Of a stretch of DNA of 64,000 nt, positions 34,430 through 46,759 are shown piece by piece. A program made the translations under genes and the position numbers. This stretch comes from Lasioglossum baleicum (lineage: Eukaryota; Arthropoda; Insecta; Hymenoptera; Halictidae), in NCBI RefSeq assembly GCF_051020765.1, contig NC_134946.1:8917239-8981238 (forward strand), given 5' to 3'. Position 1 is the first letter of the stretch. Every line of letters starts with the position of its first letter. The notes beneath the pieces were generated by a model, which ran no database searches, was not told the origin of the DNA, and saw only the letters and a program-made list of their open reading frames with translations.

Positions 34430-36030
34430 ATAATTTGATACTCGAAAGATTGGGAACTTCCTCGCGGCTGGATTGTTCGATCAAACGGTGGTAGGGGTTG
34501 GTAAACGAGTTTAAAGGAGGACAGGGTGAAAGTCCTCTTATCGAGCGTCCTTCCGTTTTTACCTCTCGCGGACTTTTGTATCTTTATTTTAGGTTGCTGA
34601 CGGGTCCGGGAGCTTAAGAGCCGTTCCGTAACGTGAATCTCGCGGGGGTTAAACAGTTGAAAGAAGGAAAGAAAGAAAGAAAGGGAAGAAAGGAAAGGAA
34701 CGAACGAGAAAGAACGAAAGAAAGACTAACTGAAACTGAAATGAAGATATAAAAAAGACAAAGGGAAGAGAAAGGGGACAGGCATGCGGTAGATCTATGA
34801 AGAAAAAAAACGTAGCGAAGATACCGCACCACCGGGTCCGCGAAAAAACGAGATACAATGAAGAATACCGGGAGCAGAAAGAGAAATGGGAAAACCGTGG
34901 GCGGGAGAAGAGGGAAGATTCGGGGCCAAGATAATAAGGTCAGAATAGGCAAATGAAAGGGGAACATCATACGAACATTACCAGCGGAACGGGGGGTGTC
35001 CGGATAAAGGACGGCACCCGGATCCATTTCGACAAATGAGATTTTTAGTTTATCTCTAATTGAAAAGTAAAACCTTATTTGTCTAGACGACTGCGCACAA
35101 AAAAACAATTGCCTTCTTTATCTCTTTTATATTAAAGATATTCTTCTTTGATTCCTATTACGTTACTTTATGAGACTCATCTTACTGATACTTTTTATTG
35201 TATTGTAGAATGCATTGTAAAGAAAAATTAACTTCTTAGAATATTTTTATTTTATTCGGATCTTTTTATGAGATGATTATTCCATTAAAATTGCAATTTA
35301 CATGCAAATCAACCAATAATTAAGATGTTTAACAGTGGAGGTTAAATGTCATGTTTTTCTTGTAGAATTATTAAAACTCGTTGAACGTTCTGTTAACTGC
35401 AGGCATGACAGAATGTCGTTTAACTATTCTCAATTAATTTTTCGATTGGTATACCCAGGATTCTTAGAATGATATGTTACTGTTACATCATATGTGTCAA
35501 TAGGCCAATTTATTCCGATATTTTTAGAATGATTATTCTCTATAAAAATGGGAATTTCCATTTTACAAAATAAAGATTTGTAACGGCACAAGCACATGCT
35601 AAATTATATACATAATCGCAGACTTGCTCGTGCCAAGTTACTGTCACGATACTAAACAGTGTTAAAAAATAAAACATGTACGACCTTCACTAATCTCTCA
35701 TTTAATTTGTCAGTGACACGTTTTTAACATTTTTTAGCCTCGTGTCGAGGTGTATTGAGCGAGCTGTATATTAAAACAGTATCTGGGAGCAATCTTTTGC
35801 ATGACACGTTTTCGTGAAATGTTTTTAGGCGATTTTCGGATAAGTGCTTGCATACATAAACAGTTGTACAAGGTGACTCGGAAATCGTGGAGCAACTAAA
35901 ATCACAGTCTCGAAATTTCTGCACGAAATTACCAAAAATTGTATTGTATAGATATAATTAATGTTATTTACCAAGGAGATTCCCACCAGTGCTCAGGAAA
36001 ATTCAGGACTTTGCAGGAACCACTCGCTAT
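34430..36030. other. No gene seen; purine-rich tract 34660-34770 and AT-rich DNA
   Basis: The GAAA/GGAA-rich plus strand at 34660-34770 produces a 164-codon minus frame (34614-35108) rich in Phe, Leu and Ser, which I reject as a gene because it follows the microsatellite. From 35100 to 36030 the DNA is AT-rich with nothing recognisable. Confidence 0.55.
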
Positions 36031-36033
36031 CAC

Positions 36034-36212
36034 TAGACTGAGGATCTTCATGCATTTATGGCACATGCAAATGTCTAAAATACAAGAAAATAAAATTTAA
36101 TAATTTCATAACCGAGAGAGACTTTTTGGCAAATAAAAGAAATTATCCCCTCATTTTAACATTTGTGAAATTTCGTAGGAACATTAGTATTTGCATAAGG
36201 ATTCGCAGTCTA
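36034..36212. mobile_element. Family C TIR element, compact TA-flanked copy
   Basis: GACTGAGGATCTTCATGCAT at the left and TGCATAAGGATTCGCAGTC at the right are inverted copies, each bounded by TA (36034-36035 and 36211-36212). The element proper is about 175 bp and non-coding. TA target duplication is the rule for Tc1/mariner/pogo transposons, so this looks like a MITE of that superfamily. Confidence 0.6.
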
Positions 36213-36399
36213 ATTATCACGTTCACGCAGCGATCCTTTCCCTGTTAGTATGATCAATCTTAACCATAGAATTAATTGTTACGTTCACATAACATTTCCG
36301 ACATAACACCTGCCCATGGTAAAACAATTTCCCCAACTTAGACAAATAAATTCCAAGTAATTAAGAATTTCTTTATAATTCTGAATTGTCGCAGAACTA

Positions 36400-36790
36400 T
36401 TTCGGGGGTGCACGAAATTTGTATGATAGATTCAACCTTTCTCTACCAAACAAAAGAAGATTAAATTCGATTCGATGATCAATTGTCGAGACAAAAATTC
36501 ATAACTTTTTCAGAATCTATATTTCGCAAACAAACTGCCCCTAGATTTTGCACAAAGTTCCTGGATCAAAGAATTTATTTCTTCTGTTTTAAATTTTCTA
36601 TATTACAAAATTAATTTTCGAATGCAAACAAATTACACAGAATAGACCAAACCTTCTAGATCCAACTAAAAAAATCCAATTCAATTCGATGTGCAGTTTC
36701 CGAGATAAAAGTTAATTGAATTTACAGATATGCTTTTAAGACGAATATAAAACTTATCTTCGAAACAGCTTTAAAACCAACAAAGTGATG
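36400..36790 (+). repeat. Degenerate tandem repeat, ~210-bp unit, two copies
   Basis: The block ACCAAACAAAAGAAGATTAA, then TTCGATTCGATGATCAATTG, then CGAGACAAAAATTCATAA near 36448 recurs as CCAACTAAAAAAATCCAATT, CAATTCGATGTGCAGTTTCC, GAGATAAAAGTTAATTG near 36662. A TTCGAT-n-GTTCTCGAGATAAAAGTTAT-type core is shared with repeats at 41.64 and 45.2 kb. Confidence 0.55.
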
Positions 36791-36799
36791 ATTTAAACA

Positions 36800-37740
36800 T
36801 GCCCTAATTTCTCGTATTCAACGCTGCGGAATGCTGCATTCCGACCAAAATCGTTAAGAATGATCAGAAAACGAGCAGATTCAGCCATTAGCAATTTATA
36901 ATCGAAAGGGACGGTACGAGGGAATAAATTCGAATAAGCTGTAGGTAAATCGTGGAGCTGTGACTGGAAGATGCGCTGTTAGAGTGCACTTGTACGCTAA
37001 TGCTTTGGACAGGGGTTGGCCGAGGCACATCAGTATCGCGAAATTTCCGGATTACCGTTGGCGCTTTTCACGCGGGAGCTAAATTTCCAAGCCGGAATAT
37101 CGTTGACGTTTACGGCATTGCCAGCGCGATGGAAAGGAGCAAAGAATGTAGTCGTTTTAGCCCCTCTGGGGACAGAAGTCCCGCTTCTCGGGGCAGAACT
37201 TTATGAAGATGCAGTGGCAGCCCCGGTATCTTAAAGCAAGAAAAAATGGAACTTGGGTAAAGAGGATCAACGGGTAACAGAGAACGAGAAGTATAAAAAT
37301 GAAAACAGAAGGGGGTCGGGATCTGTAAAAAGGACAGGGCCAAAGTGCAAGAAAAAACAAAACTACCGTGACGGGGGCGGAGGGAATTGCGGGGGAAATA
37401 CAAAGAAACGAGACAAGGGTGGCTTATGTCTGCGCAGACCTTCGGGCGTAACAGCGAAAACGGACTCACCGAGTCGCGGATATACCGAGAGCCGAGCGTG
37501 TCGTACCACCTCGGGGCCAATCTTGATAAATATTTACGACTTCAGTGCATATCGCGCGAGCAAGGGCACCCCGCCTGCCGCCCTCTCCACCATCCCGCCC
37601 TTCTATATTCTTGGCAGTTACTCAACAACCCCTAATCTACCTCCAAACAACGAATATCGAACAATTGATACACACTTTCTTCTGCAGAACTTCACCTCGC
37701 CTTGGTGGCTCCGTTCAACCAATTCTTAAAAAATAACTAT
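36800..37740. other. No gene seen; GC-rich island 36950-37620
   Basis: Frames of 158 codons (37253-37729, plus) and 136 codons (37110-37520, minus) overlap each other. The former is low-complexity (Lys, Gly and Asn-rich) with no domain. Confidence 0.5.
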
Positions 37741-37749
37741 GGAAGCTGG

Positions 37750-38045
37750 AATTTTCAAACTTCGTGGTTTTACTTATACCTGTTCGGGGAATATACAGTA
37801 ATTGTTCTAAGAAGATCCATCCACTGGATCCAAAGTTATGGCAAGAATTATACGTGAATTCAATAATTGGGTAAACTTTACTTTATCGGACTCAAATTTT
37901 TTGTGCCTTTCTCATATAAATTATTATGCATTTGATCCTGTAGGATCAATGGATCAGAAGTTAATATGGAATTTATTGTGTAATTTTTCTTGAAAAAACC
38001 ATCTATTTGATCGTAACTTATGGTAATAATTATATGTATGGCTTC
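37750..38045 (+). repeat. AAAGTTAT-family repeat, two monomers
   Basis: ACCTGTTCGGGGAATATACAG, TAATTGTTCTAAGAAGATCC and ATCCAAAGTTATGGCAAGAA near 37780-37850, then a poorer copy at about 37960-38035 (TTTTTCTTGAAAAAACCATC, GTAACTTATGGTAATAAT). Confidence 0.6.
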
Positions 38046-38049
38046 TCTC

Positions 38050-39115
38050 TTATAAACTTCGAAATGATAAACTGCATAAATAGGAACAAAAATGCAACCT
38101 TTAGAAGTGAACAATGTCGGACTGGACTGGCCTCTTCGTAGTACGCTATATGTTGCACACAAAAGGTTCTTTGATTCGAGGCAGCAGATAATTCCTAAAG
38201 TATATTCTAGATAACAGAAACAAGGATCGCAAATATAAATAACAAAGCGGAGGGAAAACATAATTACGTTCGAGCAAACGAGATCTCATTTACGGCTTCT
38301 GTTGTACTGATAATTTAATACCGGATTAAATTACTATTAAAAGCAGCAGAGGACCCCGTGTTGATTTTGTGCGTTCAATGATCCAAAATGAAGCTCGCAC
38401 AATGAAATTTATTCGTACCAAGCACCTTCAGCTTTTGTTTTCATCAATAAAAAATTCATCAAAAACGAGATACAACTCGTAAAGGACGAATAAATAATTT
38501 TCTATGACCTTGTTGAAATATACTAACTTATTGATCCGTTGATTACTATGTACACAATAAACACGCGAATCTCATGTCCAGAGATATCGATTTCACGAAA
38601 AAGGTTGGCATCAAACCTACCTAATCCCGTTTTCTCTTGGGTATAGTGTAGATCAGAGAACTGGATTTTCATCGCGAAATAAAACAGGGAAGATTACGAC
38701 CCCTCCCCCCTTGACAATAAATTAATAACGCGGACATAGGGAACGGCGAACGAGAAGAACCTCTGAGAAAAGAAATCTGGAAATAATTCCAATCCCTACA
38801 TAATCCGGAGCATTCATCGTTGAGGAAACAGCTTTAAGATGGTAGCTGAAAGCTCGGCGAAATAATATTAAGAAGAATCGCTCGGTTCCCGGCTAAAGCA
38901 GATTCGGCTACAACAACGACCGAGAAGCATTGTTAAATTTCTGTGTTCAGACTGTTCAGAGACTTCTGCTTCCCAAACTTAAGAATTCGTTCTCTCTCAG
39001 CGTCACTTAAATACATTGTTCATACTTTCCTCGATTACAATGTCAACTCTTTTCTATTTGAAAGTAATTCTCATAATAGATTGTTATAAGGTAAAAAAAC
39101 ATCAATTCGATTCGA
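38050..39115. other. No gene seen
   Basis: AT-rich DNA. The 127-codon minus frame at 37878-38261 starts inside this stretch and ends in the repeat; no domain. Confidence 0.5.
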
Positions 39116-39121
39116 CAAATA

Positions 39122-40030
39122 CAGTCAAACATGTTTTTGTGCGGCAGATAGGGACCGCAGAGAAAAACCGCACAAAAAAATATTCACGAAATTCATAAAC
39201 AGCTACAACAAATAATTTTTCACAACATATTAAAGAAAATTTTTTTATGCGTTGGAAAGAGACCGCATAAAAAAAGTCTCACTTAGAAAATATGTCAAAG
39301 CTCTACGAAATAGCGAGAAAGTAGTGCTTTCCAAACAAAATAAATAATTAAATTACACATGGAAACATTTAAGAAAATGTTAATTTCTTATTTTAAACAT
39401 GGAGAAATTTACAAAATGTATATAATTCAATACATATACAGGGTGTCCTGCTGAAATGAGATCAGCAGGATATTTCGGAAGACGTTGTCGTTATCAAAAA
39501 TGTGTTCTTACAAAAGTTGTTTGGTATGACGAGCTACATTACGTAGTATTAATTGTTTTCTTGTGCGTGGAGTGGTGAAGGATATTTCAAGGTCACCTTG
39601 ATTTTTATAAATAGAATGTCCGATTTTTTATACCATAGCTCGATAGAGTATCGAATTCCGAGTATAAAAGTGTTGACCTTCATATGTCCTAAACCTAACA
39701 GTTAACGAGATATTATACAAAGAAGAAAGAAAATAGTTTCGATAATATCTCGTTAACTATTAGGTTTAGGACATATGAAGATCAACACTTCTATACTCGG
39801 AATTTGATACTCTATCGATGTATAGTATAAAAGATAGGACATTCCATTTAAAAAAATCAAGATGACCTTGGAATGTCCTCCACCGTCATACCAAACAACT
39901 TTTGTAGGAACACTTTCTGGATAACAACAACGTCTTCCGAGATATCCTGCTGATCTGATCTGATATTCCTATGTATACCACATAAAAAGAAAATCGCATA
40001 AAGAAAACCGCACAAAAACAGGTTTGACTG
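39122..40030. mobile_element. pogo/Tigger-like non-autonomous element, 909 bp, TA-flanked
   Basis: Ends CAGTCAAACATGTTTTTGTG and CACAAAAACAGGTTTGACTG are inverted copies (one mismatch), each followed inward by a GCGG/CCGC step. TA lies immediately outside both (39120-39121, 40031-40032). CAG...CTG termini with TA duplication are typical of pogo/Tigger elements. Subterminal CCGCA-AAAAA motifs recur inside both ends. No transposase. Most of the middle is a second, nested foldback element (listed separately). Confidence 0.75.
39437..39978. mobile_element. Foldback element nested in the pogo-like element
   Basis: Arms 39437-39717 and about 39739-39978 are inverted copies over nearly their whole length, e.g. 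ATCAGCAGGATATTTCGGAA, CAAAAGTTGTTTGGTATGAC and CCTAAACCTAACAGTTAACG with AGATATTAT. The left arm has about 43 extra bases (about 39519-39566) absent from the right. The loop is only ~20 bp, A-rich. The left terminus ACAGGGTGTCC is also a common transposon end; the right terminus is degraded (AGGAATATCA when read inward). No coding capacity. Confidence 0.8.
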
Positions 40031-40069
40031 TAGTTCCCTTTCTTTGTGAAAATGAAAAATTACGAGGCA

Positions 40070-40480
40070 GAAAGGACTGTATTTTCTAAACAAATTTTTC
40101 AAACCAGAGAAGTGATAGCTTAAAGTACCTTTAATTATGCAGATATTATACTACAGTCCAGTTCAGTTTGAATAAAATCACTGATGCACAAGTCTTTATC
40201 AATTTACATGTCGAAATAGACAAAATTGGATACGTTCTGTATTTTATAAATTTGAAACGACAGAATTAATGACTTAAACTACCCCTAACTATGAAGATAT
40301 ACTATAGCATGTTCCAAATACAATAAAATCGTTGAACTCGGTTGAGAAATGCATAAAAAGCATTCAATGCGCTGTATTTTCTAAACTTTAAACCCAGAAA
40401 AGTGATAGCTTAAACCACTTTTCTAATTCTGCATATTTCACTGCAGCACAACACACTTCGAACGAAACCGCCGATACATA
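40070..40480 (+). repeat. Degenerate tandem repeat, ~135-160 bp unit (family D), three copies
   Basis: CTGTATTTTCTAAAC starts units near 40077, 40237 (CTGTATTTTATAAAT) and 40372. Each continues AGTGATAGCTTAAA or ATGACTTAAACTACCCCTAA, then a TGCAGATAT-like block and AATAAAATC. Related dispersed copies lie near 41680-41870, 42715-42940, 43670-43760 and 45330-45480. Confidence 0.65.
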
Positions 40481-40489
40481 TTCACCGAA

Positions 40490-41630
40490 TATCCGACTTC
40501 GATCTCACAGTGTTATTTATTCCCAGAAGAAAACGCAGGCTGTGATATGCAATTGCAACAAATTCCAACGTCAGTCGTTTTAATCAGCCGCAACGCATTG
40601 CATTGATAGTGCACCTCTTACGAAACACTTTAGCCCGGTGGAAATTTCATTCTTGCAGGCAGCCGCAGAGTACATCGAATATTTCATAAACGGAACAACG
40701 CAGCCTGAATTCCAAAGTTCCAGGCGCTCGTATTCCCTACTTTATCTGGCCATATTCTGTTTTCTTCTTCCACGGCGTGCCTTCTTATTCATTGGCGATC
40801 CCATTTCCATGAGAAAATCGCTAATGCACTCGAATGATTCTTCCCCTTCATTTTAAAAATACGTCCATTATTTACAGTCGAGCGGGCATTCGCACAAATT
40901 CAACGAAGGATATTATATTTAATCGAACGAATTAATACTGCATAAATTGTTTAGGTAATTGAGCTGGAACATACAGGTGGCATAAGCCAATTAATCAAAT
41001 TAACGGTCATTCGTTTACTAGCTGCTAAACCCGGAATCATTCGATACTCATTGAAATTTCTTTAAGAATACTTTGAGAATTATTCACTTTTTTTTCAAGA
41101 AGAGAATTCAAGGGACGATCAACTGTGACGATTTTTTAAATGTTGAAAGACACAGGTTCTGATGCTTGGAGAGATTTATTATTTTGTTGCATTCGAGAGA
41201 TATGAGAGGTTTATTTGCTGCATTGAGAGGTCCCCGGAATGATTACGGGAATATATGAAGTCTCCGATAATGTAATTTATGAATATTCCTTTGTTATTCG
41301 ATAGCATTTACACCGGTGCCTTCTACGTTCTGTTTTAACCGAGTAACCACCGCTATTTGGTTAATGGTAATGTGCGTGTATCCGGTTAACCGTAACCGTG
41401 TCGCTGTAGCACAGCGACATACAAACCGATTAATCGGCTCCGTGGACACATGATAAAATTGGTGGAATCGAAAACATGCAGCTGAATGTTAAGGAACAAC
41501 AGAACACCGGAAACACCGCAAATTAACGTTGACAGAACGGTTCTCCAATTATCCGGACGGAACAAGAATTTATTTACGATTGTGTAAACTTAGTTCACCA
41601 ATAACAAAATATAAATAGAAACAAGCCTCT
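40490..41630. other. No gene seen
   Basis: AT-rich DNA with frames up to 72 codons. An 11-13 base poly-A run lies near 41636-41648. Confidence 0.5.
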
Positions 41631-41639
41631 CTAAACAAA

Positions 41640-42950
41640 AAAAAAAAGAAAAGACTCATGTCGATATGACGTACAGTTCTCGAAATCAACGATGCGATGA
41701 CTTAAACTATCTCTAACTAGGGTGCTTTGTACTATACAGCAGTTGATTTTGAATAAAGATGTGGAATTACGGTAGCACTCACAATAATAGTTTCAATTTC
41801 AAAGGTAACTTCTATATCTTTTAATCGGAAAATATTAACATCTAAAGCTCCGTATTTTTCAAACAAGTGCAAGAACAGCAAAATGATGAAGTAAACTTCC
41901 CTCGAGTTCGCATGTACTGCACCGTGTCATACTTCATTTTCGCACCATTACCCTACTTCGCAGTTTTTACGCCGATGTTTTCTTACTTCGTTACGGAGCA
42001 TCGATTCAATATTCGAATCGACTGCAGCGGCGTACACATGCACGCGTGCATCATACGTGCAAGATACTCGTCCGGATAGTATCGAGCCGCGAATTATTAA
42101 CTCGACTACAACGACGGCAATAGCATCAACGACCTTAGCATCACCGGCGACCATCAGAAAGCCATGAATATCGATACCGCGATAAACACTCGAGCAGCCG
42201 GCTTAAAACATGTGCGCACTATGAAAACCACTCTCTGTTCCCGGTAATTTGGTTTCACTTGAAAAATGCAACACATTTCCACGGACGGAATTAAATCAAC
42301 GAGTCGTAAAGATTTTTCGCGATTAACTTTATCCGGTCGCCTAGAAACACCGAGTAAATCATCACGAATTGCAGTGTGCACATTTGTAATTGAAATGGAT
42401 GCAAATTGCACAGCACCACAAATATTTTCAGAGCACACCGCATACACCTATCGGTTTGATTACCTAAACTATGCACTATGTTATTTTTAGACGCGTGGAA
42501 AAACTTTATTCGCTGAAGTTTCGCAATATCGATACCTGTGAAACCCCGAAATTGTCTACGTATTTTAGGACGAATTTAAACCGATCTTTTTGTATTTATA
42601 TACAATTCATTCATTCTGTTCATGCATTTTCGAAGAACAGCTCGTCGATAATGATCTTTAATTCCGTCTTTAATCACACCCCTGGAAATGTAACAGTTAA
42701 TTAAGTATACCTTTATATAGAAAGTATGCTCTTACTTAGACTTGTGCTTCACAGTATAAAACAGTTAATTTTGAATACAGAAGGGGTTTTTACGGTAGCA
42801 CTTCCAATGACAGATTAAACTTGTAGGAAAATGTCCACATTCTTTAATCGGGAATTATCACCATACAAAGGTCTGTATTTGTTAAACAAATGCAACGAGA
42901 CACCATGATTCATTTTAGCATCACATCACGTTTACTATTGCAGGCTTTAG
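41640..42950 (+). repeat. Dispersed family D copies in otherwise unassigned DNA
   Basis: 41670-41870 and 42730-42890 align: ACAGCAGTTGATTTTGAATA, AAAGATGTGGAATTACGGTA, GCACTC, TCTTTTAATCGGAAAATATT, then CTCCGTATTTTTCAAACAA. 45370-45480 is a third long copy (CAGTTGATTTTTAATAAAA, AAGGTAGCACTCGTCC). Between them (41880-42700) frames of 60-97 codons overlap on both strands without domains. Confidence 0.6.
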
Positions 42951-42959
42951 TAAATATAA

Positions 42960-45050
42960 TTTTCAAGCAACGAAATAATGTTGTTCAGACCCTTTACCAC
43001 TGTGTTGCACATAAGTAGGAGGTCCCAGGTAACGAGTCGGATTGTTAATAAATTCCTCTCGTTTTAATGCACACGCCGATGTTAGATAATACAGCTTGTA
43101 CGTATCTGTTTAACTGCGGCGTGCAATACGAGGCGCAAAAGGAATACCGAATGCTTGGTTTGCATTAAAGCACTCCCTTGAGCCGACCCAAGTACCTAAG
43201 TATGATAAACGCACACACCTGACTGTATTACAAATGCGAACAGATTCAGACCGTCGATCTAATCAACATAAACAATTCCACGGCCGAAAGCAACCGCCCT
43301 TATCAAATCGATTAATTCAACTCCCGACTCTCATAGTAAATACAAAATTCAATGCGAAGTGTCTGGTTTCTTCCCAGTTGGTACAAATCCTCGTTTATTT
43401 TTCGGTGGAGTTTGGTCCGTGAAAGACGAGCCTTCGAATCGACACATTTTTGCCGTCGAAATACGATATTTTTAATATAATTTTTTAGATACAGTGGCTG
43501 GCGTTCCGGATGTGAATGATTTTGGAAATGCAATTTTCGCTGCGTCCAGTTCGGCGAAATTGTAGGATTCGAAAACAACGCTCAAACCGGTTCGATAAAT
43601 AGTCTCCGAAATAAAACATGTGCAGGTACCGGCAATTTCGATAAATGGGTAAGAGGCAAAAATCGGATAATTGAATCTCTTTGCATTTTTTAAACAAATT
43701 CGAATTTGGCGAAACGATGTCTTAAACCCCACCTGACTTCACATATATCACACTAGAGCATATTTGAATTGGTCAAGACCTGCTGGGAAATATAGCCACC
43801 CAAATTTACTCGGTAATATTTGAATTCCATCAGAAGATTGTATCACACGATAATGTCGTGGCTATTCCGGATTTTTCAAGATCCAGGGTAGGGCATAGTA
43901 ACCAGGCGAATCTGTTCGCAGCGGCGATGTGTGAATAAATAAAACCGTGGGCCAGGACAGAGAGATAGAGAGCGAAAGGAGAGTGAAGTTTTTGCGTTGA
44001 ATAGGGCGGCTACGAGCAAGAGAAAAGAAAGACTTTCCGAATCGTGAAAATCCTGGCATACGTCCGTGGTATTTCATTTGGGATCGGGTTAAATGGAAAA
44101 AGGACCGAATAAAGAAGGTCGAGATCCTGTATGCAGGGAAACGTATTAGTCCCTCAAGGATACCCCGGTGCGGTTTCAAGAAATACATGCATACATTTAT
44201 CTTTCTCCGCGTATTTAACGTACGCCCTGTTCCACGTGTGTCGCGACTTTGCGAGAGAATCCAACTGCTCGTTCATTAAAACACGATAGAAATGATTCTA
44301 ATTTCACGTCCCATTATTCGCGACTTTCATTCCACGAGAAATGGTCCGTTTCCACGATATCATTTTGATCCGGTACAAAACGCTACGGGGATGGTTTTAT
44401 TATTTAGAATAAAGCAACCACCGGCTTCATTCTATTTCTTAAAAAACCCCGGTCACGTTCCCGCCGTAAATCACGATTTCTCTGTGTCCATTAAGATCGT
44501 GTGTTATTTTTGTTTCCTTCCGTGTGCGGACCTATTGGCCTCTCGATACTGCGTCTTGTTCTCTCATAACTGTATTTATTTACACGGTTTAAGCGTCGCG
44601 AGACGATCATAGAATATTTATAAGAGTCCAATGCTGTGTTACTGGGGTGGATGTATACTCTTTGAAATTGGGCTTGGGCATAGGAAATTCGAGTTTATTC
44701 GCCGTTCCATATTACGATCGACGTGCGTGTTTGGAAATGTATGCGCCCGAAGTGTTTATAACGCGCTAAACCATTTACAAGGAGCATGTAACATTTCCGG
44801 CCGCTCCCAGCGGGTCTGTCCGAGAGCCGAGGGCGCTCCGTTCGGGGAGCATCATTTTATTTTAATCGATCGAATACGTTTAACCGATCAATTAGAGCGG
44901 ACGTGCACGTACCCGAGGTTGCAGACACTTTAAAATTAACGGCGGGCATTGTTGACATTGGGGGAAGTCGTGTCTTTAATTAGTAACGAGACATTCATCA
45001 TTACTGGCGAACATTCGGTTACTAAATACTACTAAGTAGCACTGTAAATG
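42960..45050. other. No gene seen; GC-richer patch 43860-44930
   Basis: Frames up to 108 codons, overlapping on opposite strands (43862-44188 minus, 44292-44612 plus, 44631-44933 plus). None has a recognisable motif. A family D remnant lies near 43670-43760. Confidence 0.5.
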
Positions 45051-45061
45051 TTAGTAATTAC

Positions 45062-45746
45062 TAGACTAAGGATATTCATGAAAAAATTTTGTGCAGAATT
45101 TTTATACAAAATTTCTATGCAGAACTTGCAAGGAAAGACAAATTTAGGTAAGGCGATATTTTGTTTATTAATAATAAAAATCCTTCATGATAAAACAAAC
45201 CTTCCCGAACAAGGTAAAAAAAGATTTAAGTCGATACGACGTATAGTTCTCGAGATAAAAAGTTATAAGTGCAGCCACTTCTACAGGAAACGTCTATTAT
45301 TCATGATTGGAAACTATCAATATTTGGAACACTGTATTTGTTAAACAGATTTGTGAAACGAACAAAGTGATGACTTAAACAGTTGATTTTTAATAAAAAT
45401 GTGTTATTAAGGTAGCACTCGTCCTAAGGTAGAAACGTCAATAAGTATCTCTTAATCGAAAACGATTAAATCATGTTCCACTTTCTCATACAGTGAATCC
45501 AAAGAGTATTTGAACATTAAATTTCCCAGTCTCGAGAAATTGCCGATATTTGAACTATGATAATTCTGTTAAAAAATGGTACAATTTCGGAGCTGTAAAA
45601 TGAGTTAAAATTTATTATTGTACTATGTTTTTCAACACGAAATTATTACAGTAAATATCGACAATTATTCGAGAATCGGAAATTTTGTGATTAAATGCTT
45701 TTTGGATCCACTGTATTTGGAATAAATGCAGAAACTCCGCAGTCTA
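45062..45746. mobile_element. Family C TIR element, ~680 bp, TA-flanked
   Basis: TA then GACTAAGGATATTCATG at the left; GCAGAAACTCCGCAGTC then TA at the right, matching family C ends in inverted orientation. The interior includes a family D copy (45330-45480) and a GTCGATACGACGTATAGTTC block, so other repeats have inserted or the element captured them. The TIR match is imperfect. Confidence 0.5.
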
Positions 45747-46050
45747 TTCATTATCAATCAGCAAAATATTGGTTATAGTAATTGCGCATCGCCGCCCGTA
45801 ATAGGTTTATTAATAGTAATAATAGAAGCAACAATGCCAATGCCAATGATAATTATTGTGACACTAGTGGTAGCCATAATAATAACGATGATAATTACTA
45901 ATCAATATAGTAAATATACTGTCCTTGTTATCAATTCCTATTAATATTATTTAGTTGATAATCATGGAAATTAATTGAATTAAAATAGTAGATAATTGAA
46001 TCATACTGAATAGGATTGTACGCACATAACAATTAGTAAGAAATTAAGTA

Positions 46051-46105
46051 AACAATAATAATAATCACAACAACAATAATAATAATATTAATATTGATAA
46101 TAATA
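46051..46105 (+). repeat. (AAT)n-type microsatellite
   Basis: Interrupted AATAATAATAATCACAACAACAATAATAATAAT run. Confidence 0.9.
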
Positions 46106-46186
46106 CGTATTATTTTCATATCTTATCATTATTATTATTGATGATTATACAAACACCATAAACACTGTATATGTATATTATTATTA

Positions 46187-46392
46187 ATAAACAGCGGATT
46201 TAATGCATTTATGACAAAAATGACTAGATGTAATTTAAAACAGTGAAAATATTAGAAGAATTTAAGAATATTGTTATATTATTTTCAACTTATTAAACAT
46301 ATTAAGAGAGAAAATAAATTTCTGTTTCACTGCAGTTTCTTGCAATTCAAGTAGAAAATTTTTATTTTGCATAAAGATCCGCTGTCTAATTA
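46187..46392. mobile_element. Family C TIR element, ~200 bp copy
   Basis: Left AACAGCGGATTTAATGCATT and right TGCATAAAGATCCGCTGTCT are inverted, imperfect copies. The body aligns with 33275-33440 (TTCACTGCAGTTTCTTGCAA, TATTATTTTCAACTTATTAA). Non-coding. Confidence 0.65.
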
Positions 46393-46759
46393 TTATTATA
46401 GTATACGTTTAGCCAGAAATATTAATATAGAGATAGAGAATAATATTACACTGTGCGACAAAATATTGAGCATTGTTTTTTATCGATTAATTCAGTTATA
46501 TTTCAAGTTTTTCGTTAAGTGTGCTATCATTTTGTACCTTTATATTTCGTTAATAATTCTACTTCATTCAATAAAAATAGATAAGTTAATGAAGCTTCGT
46601 TTCATTTCATTCATACATATGTATATGTTAAGAAAGACACACTAAAAATGTGTATAAAAAAACTTGAATTTCTAATGTTTAATAAACAGAAATTACATCA
46701 ATTTCAAAATGTGCTATCTTTTCGTCCCGGAGTGTATGTAGAATATGAATTGCATGATG

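Noticed and set aside
34614..35108. 164-codon minus frame rich in Phe, Leu and Ser, membrane-like
   Set aside because: Hydrophobicity comes from a GAAA-rich tract on the plus strand, not from a designed membrane protein.
37110..37729. Overlapping 158- and 136-codon frames
   Set aside because: Opposite strands of one GC-rich, low-complexity stretch; neither has a domain.
39122..39300. Repeated CCGCACAAAAA and CCGCATAAAAA motifs as a CRISPR-like array
   Set aside because: Spacers are irregular and the motifs are subterminal repeats of the pogo-like element; the DNA is eukaryotic.
46001..46160. Possible replication origin or matrix-attachment site (AAT-rich)
   Set aside because: Composition alone cannot support either call.
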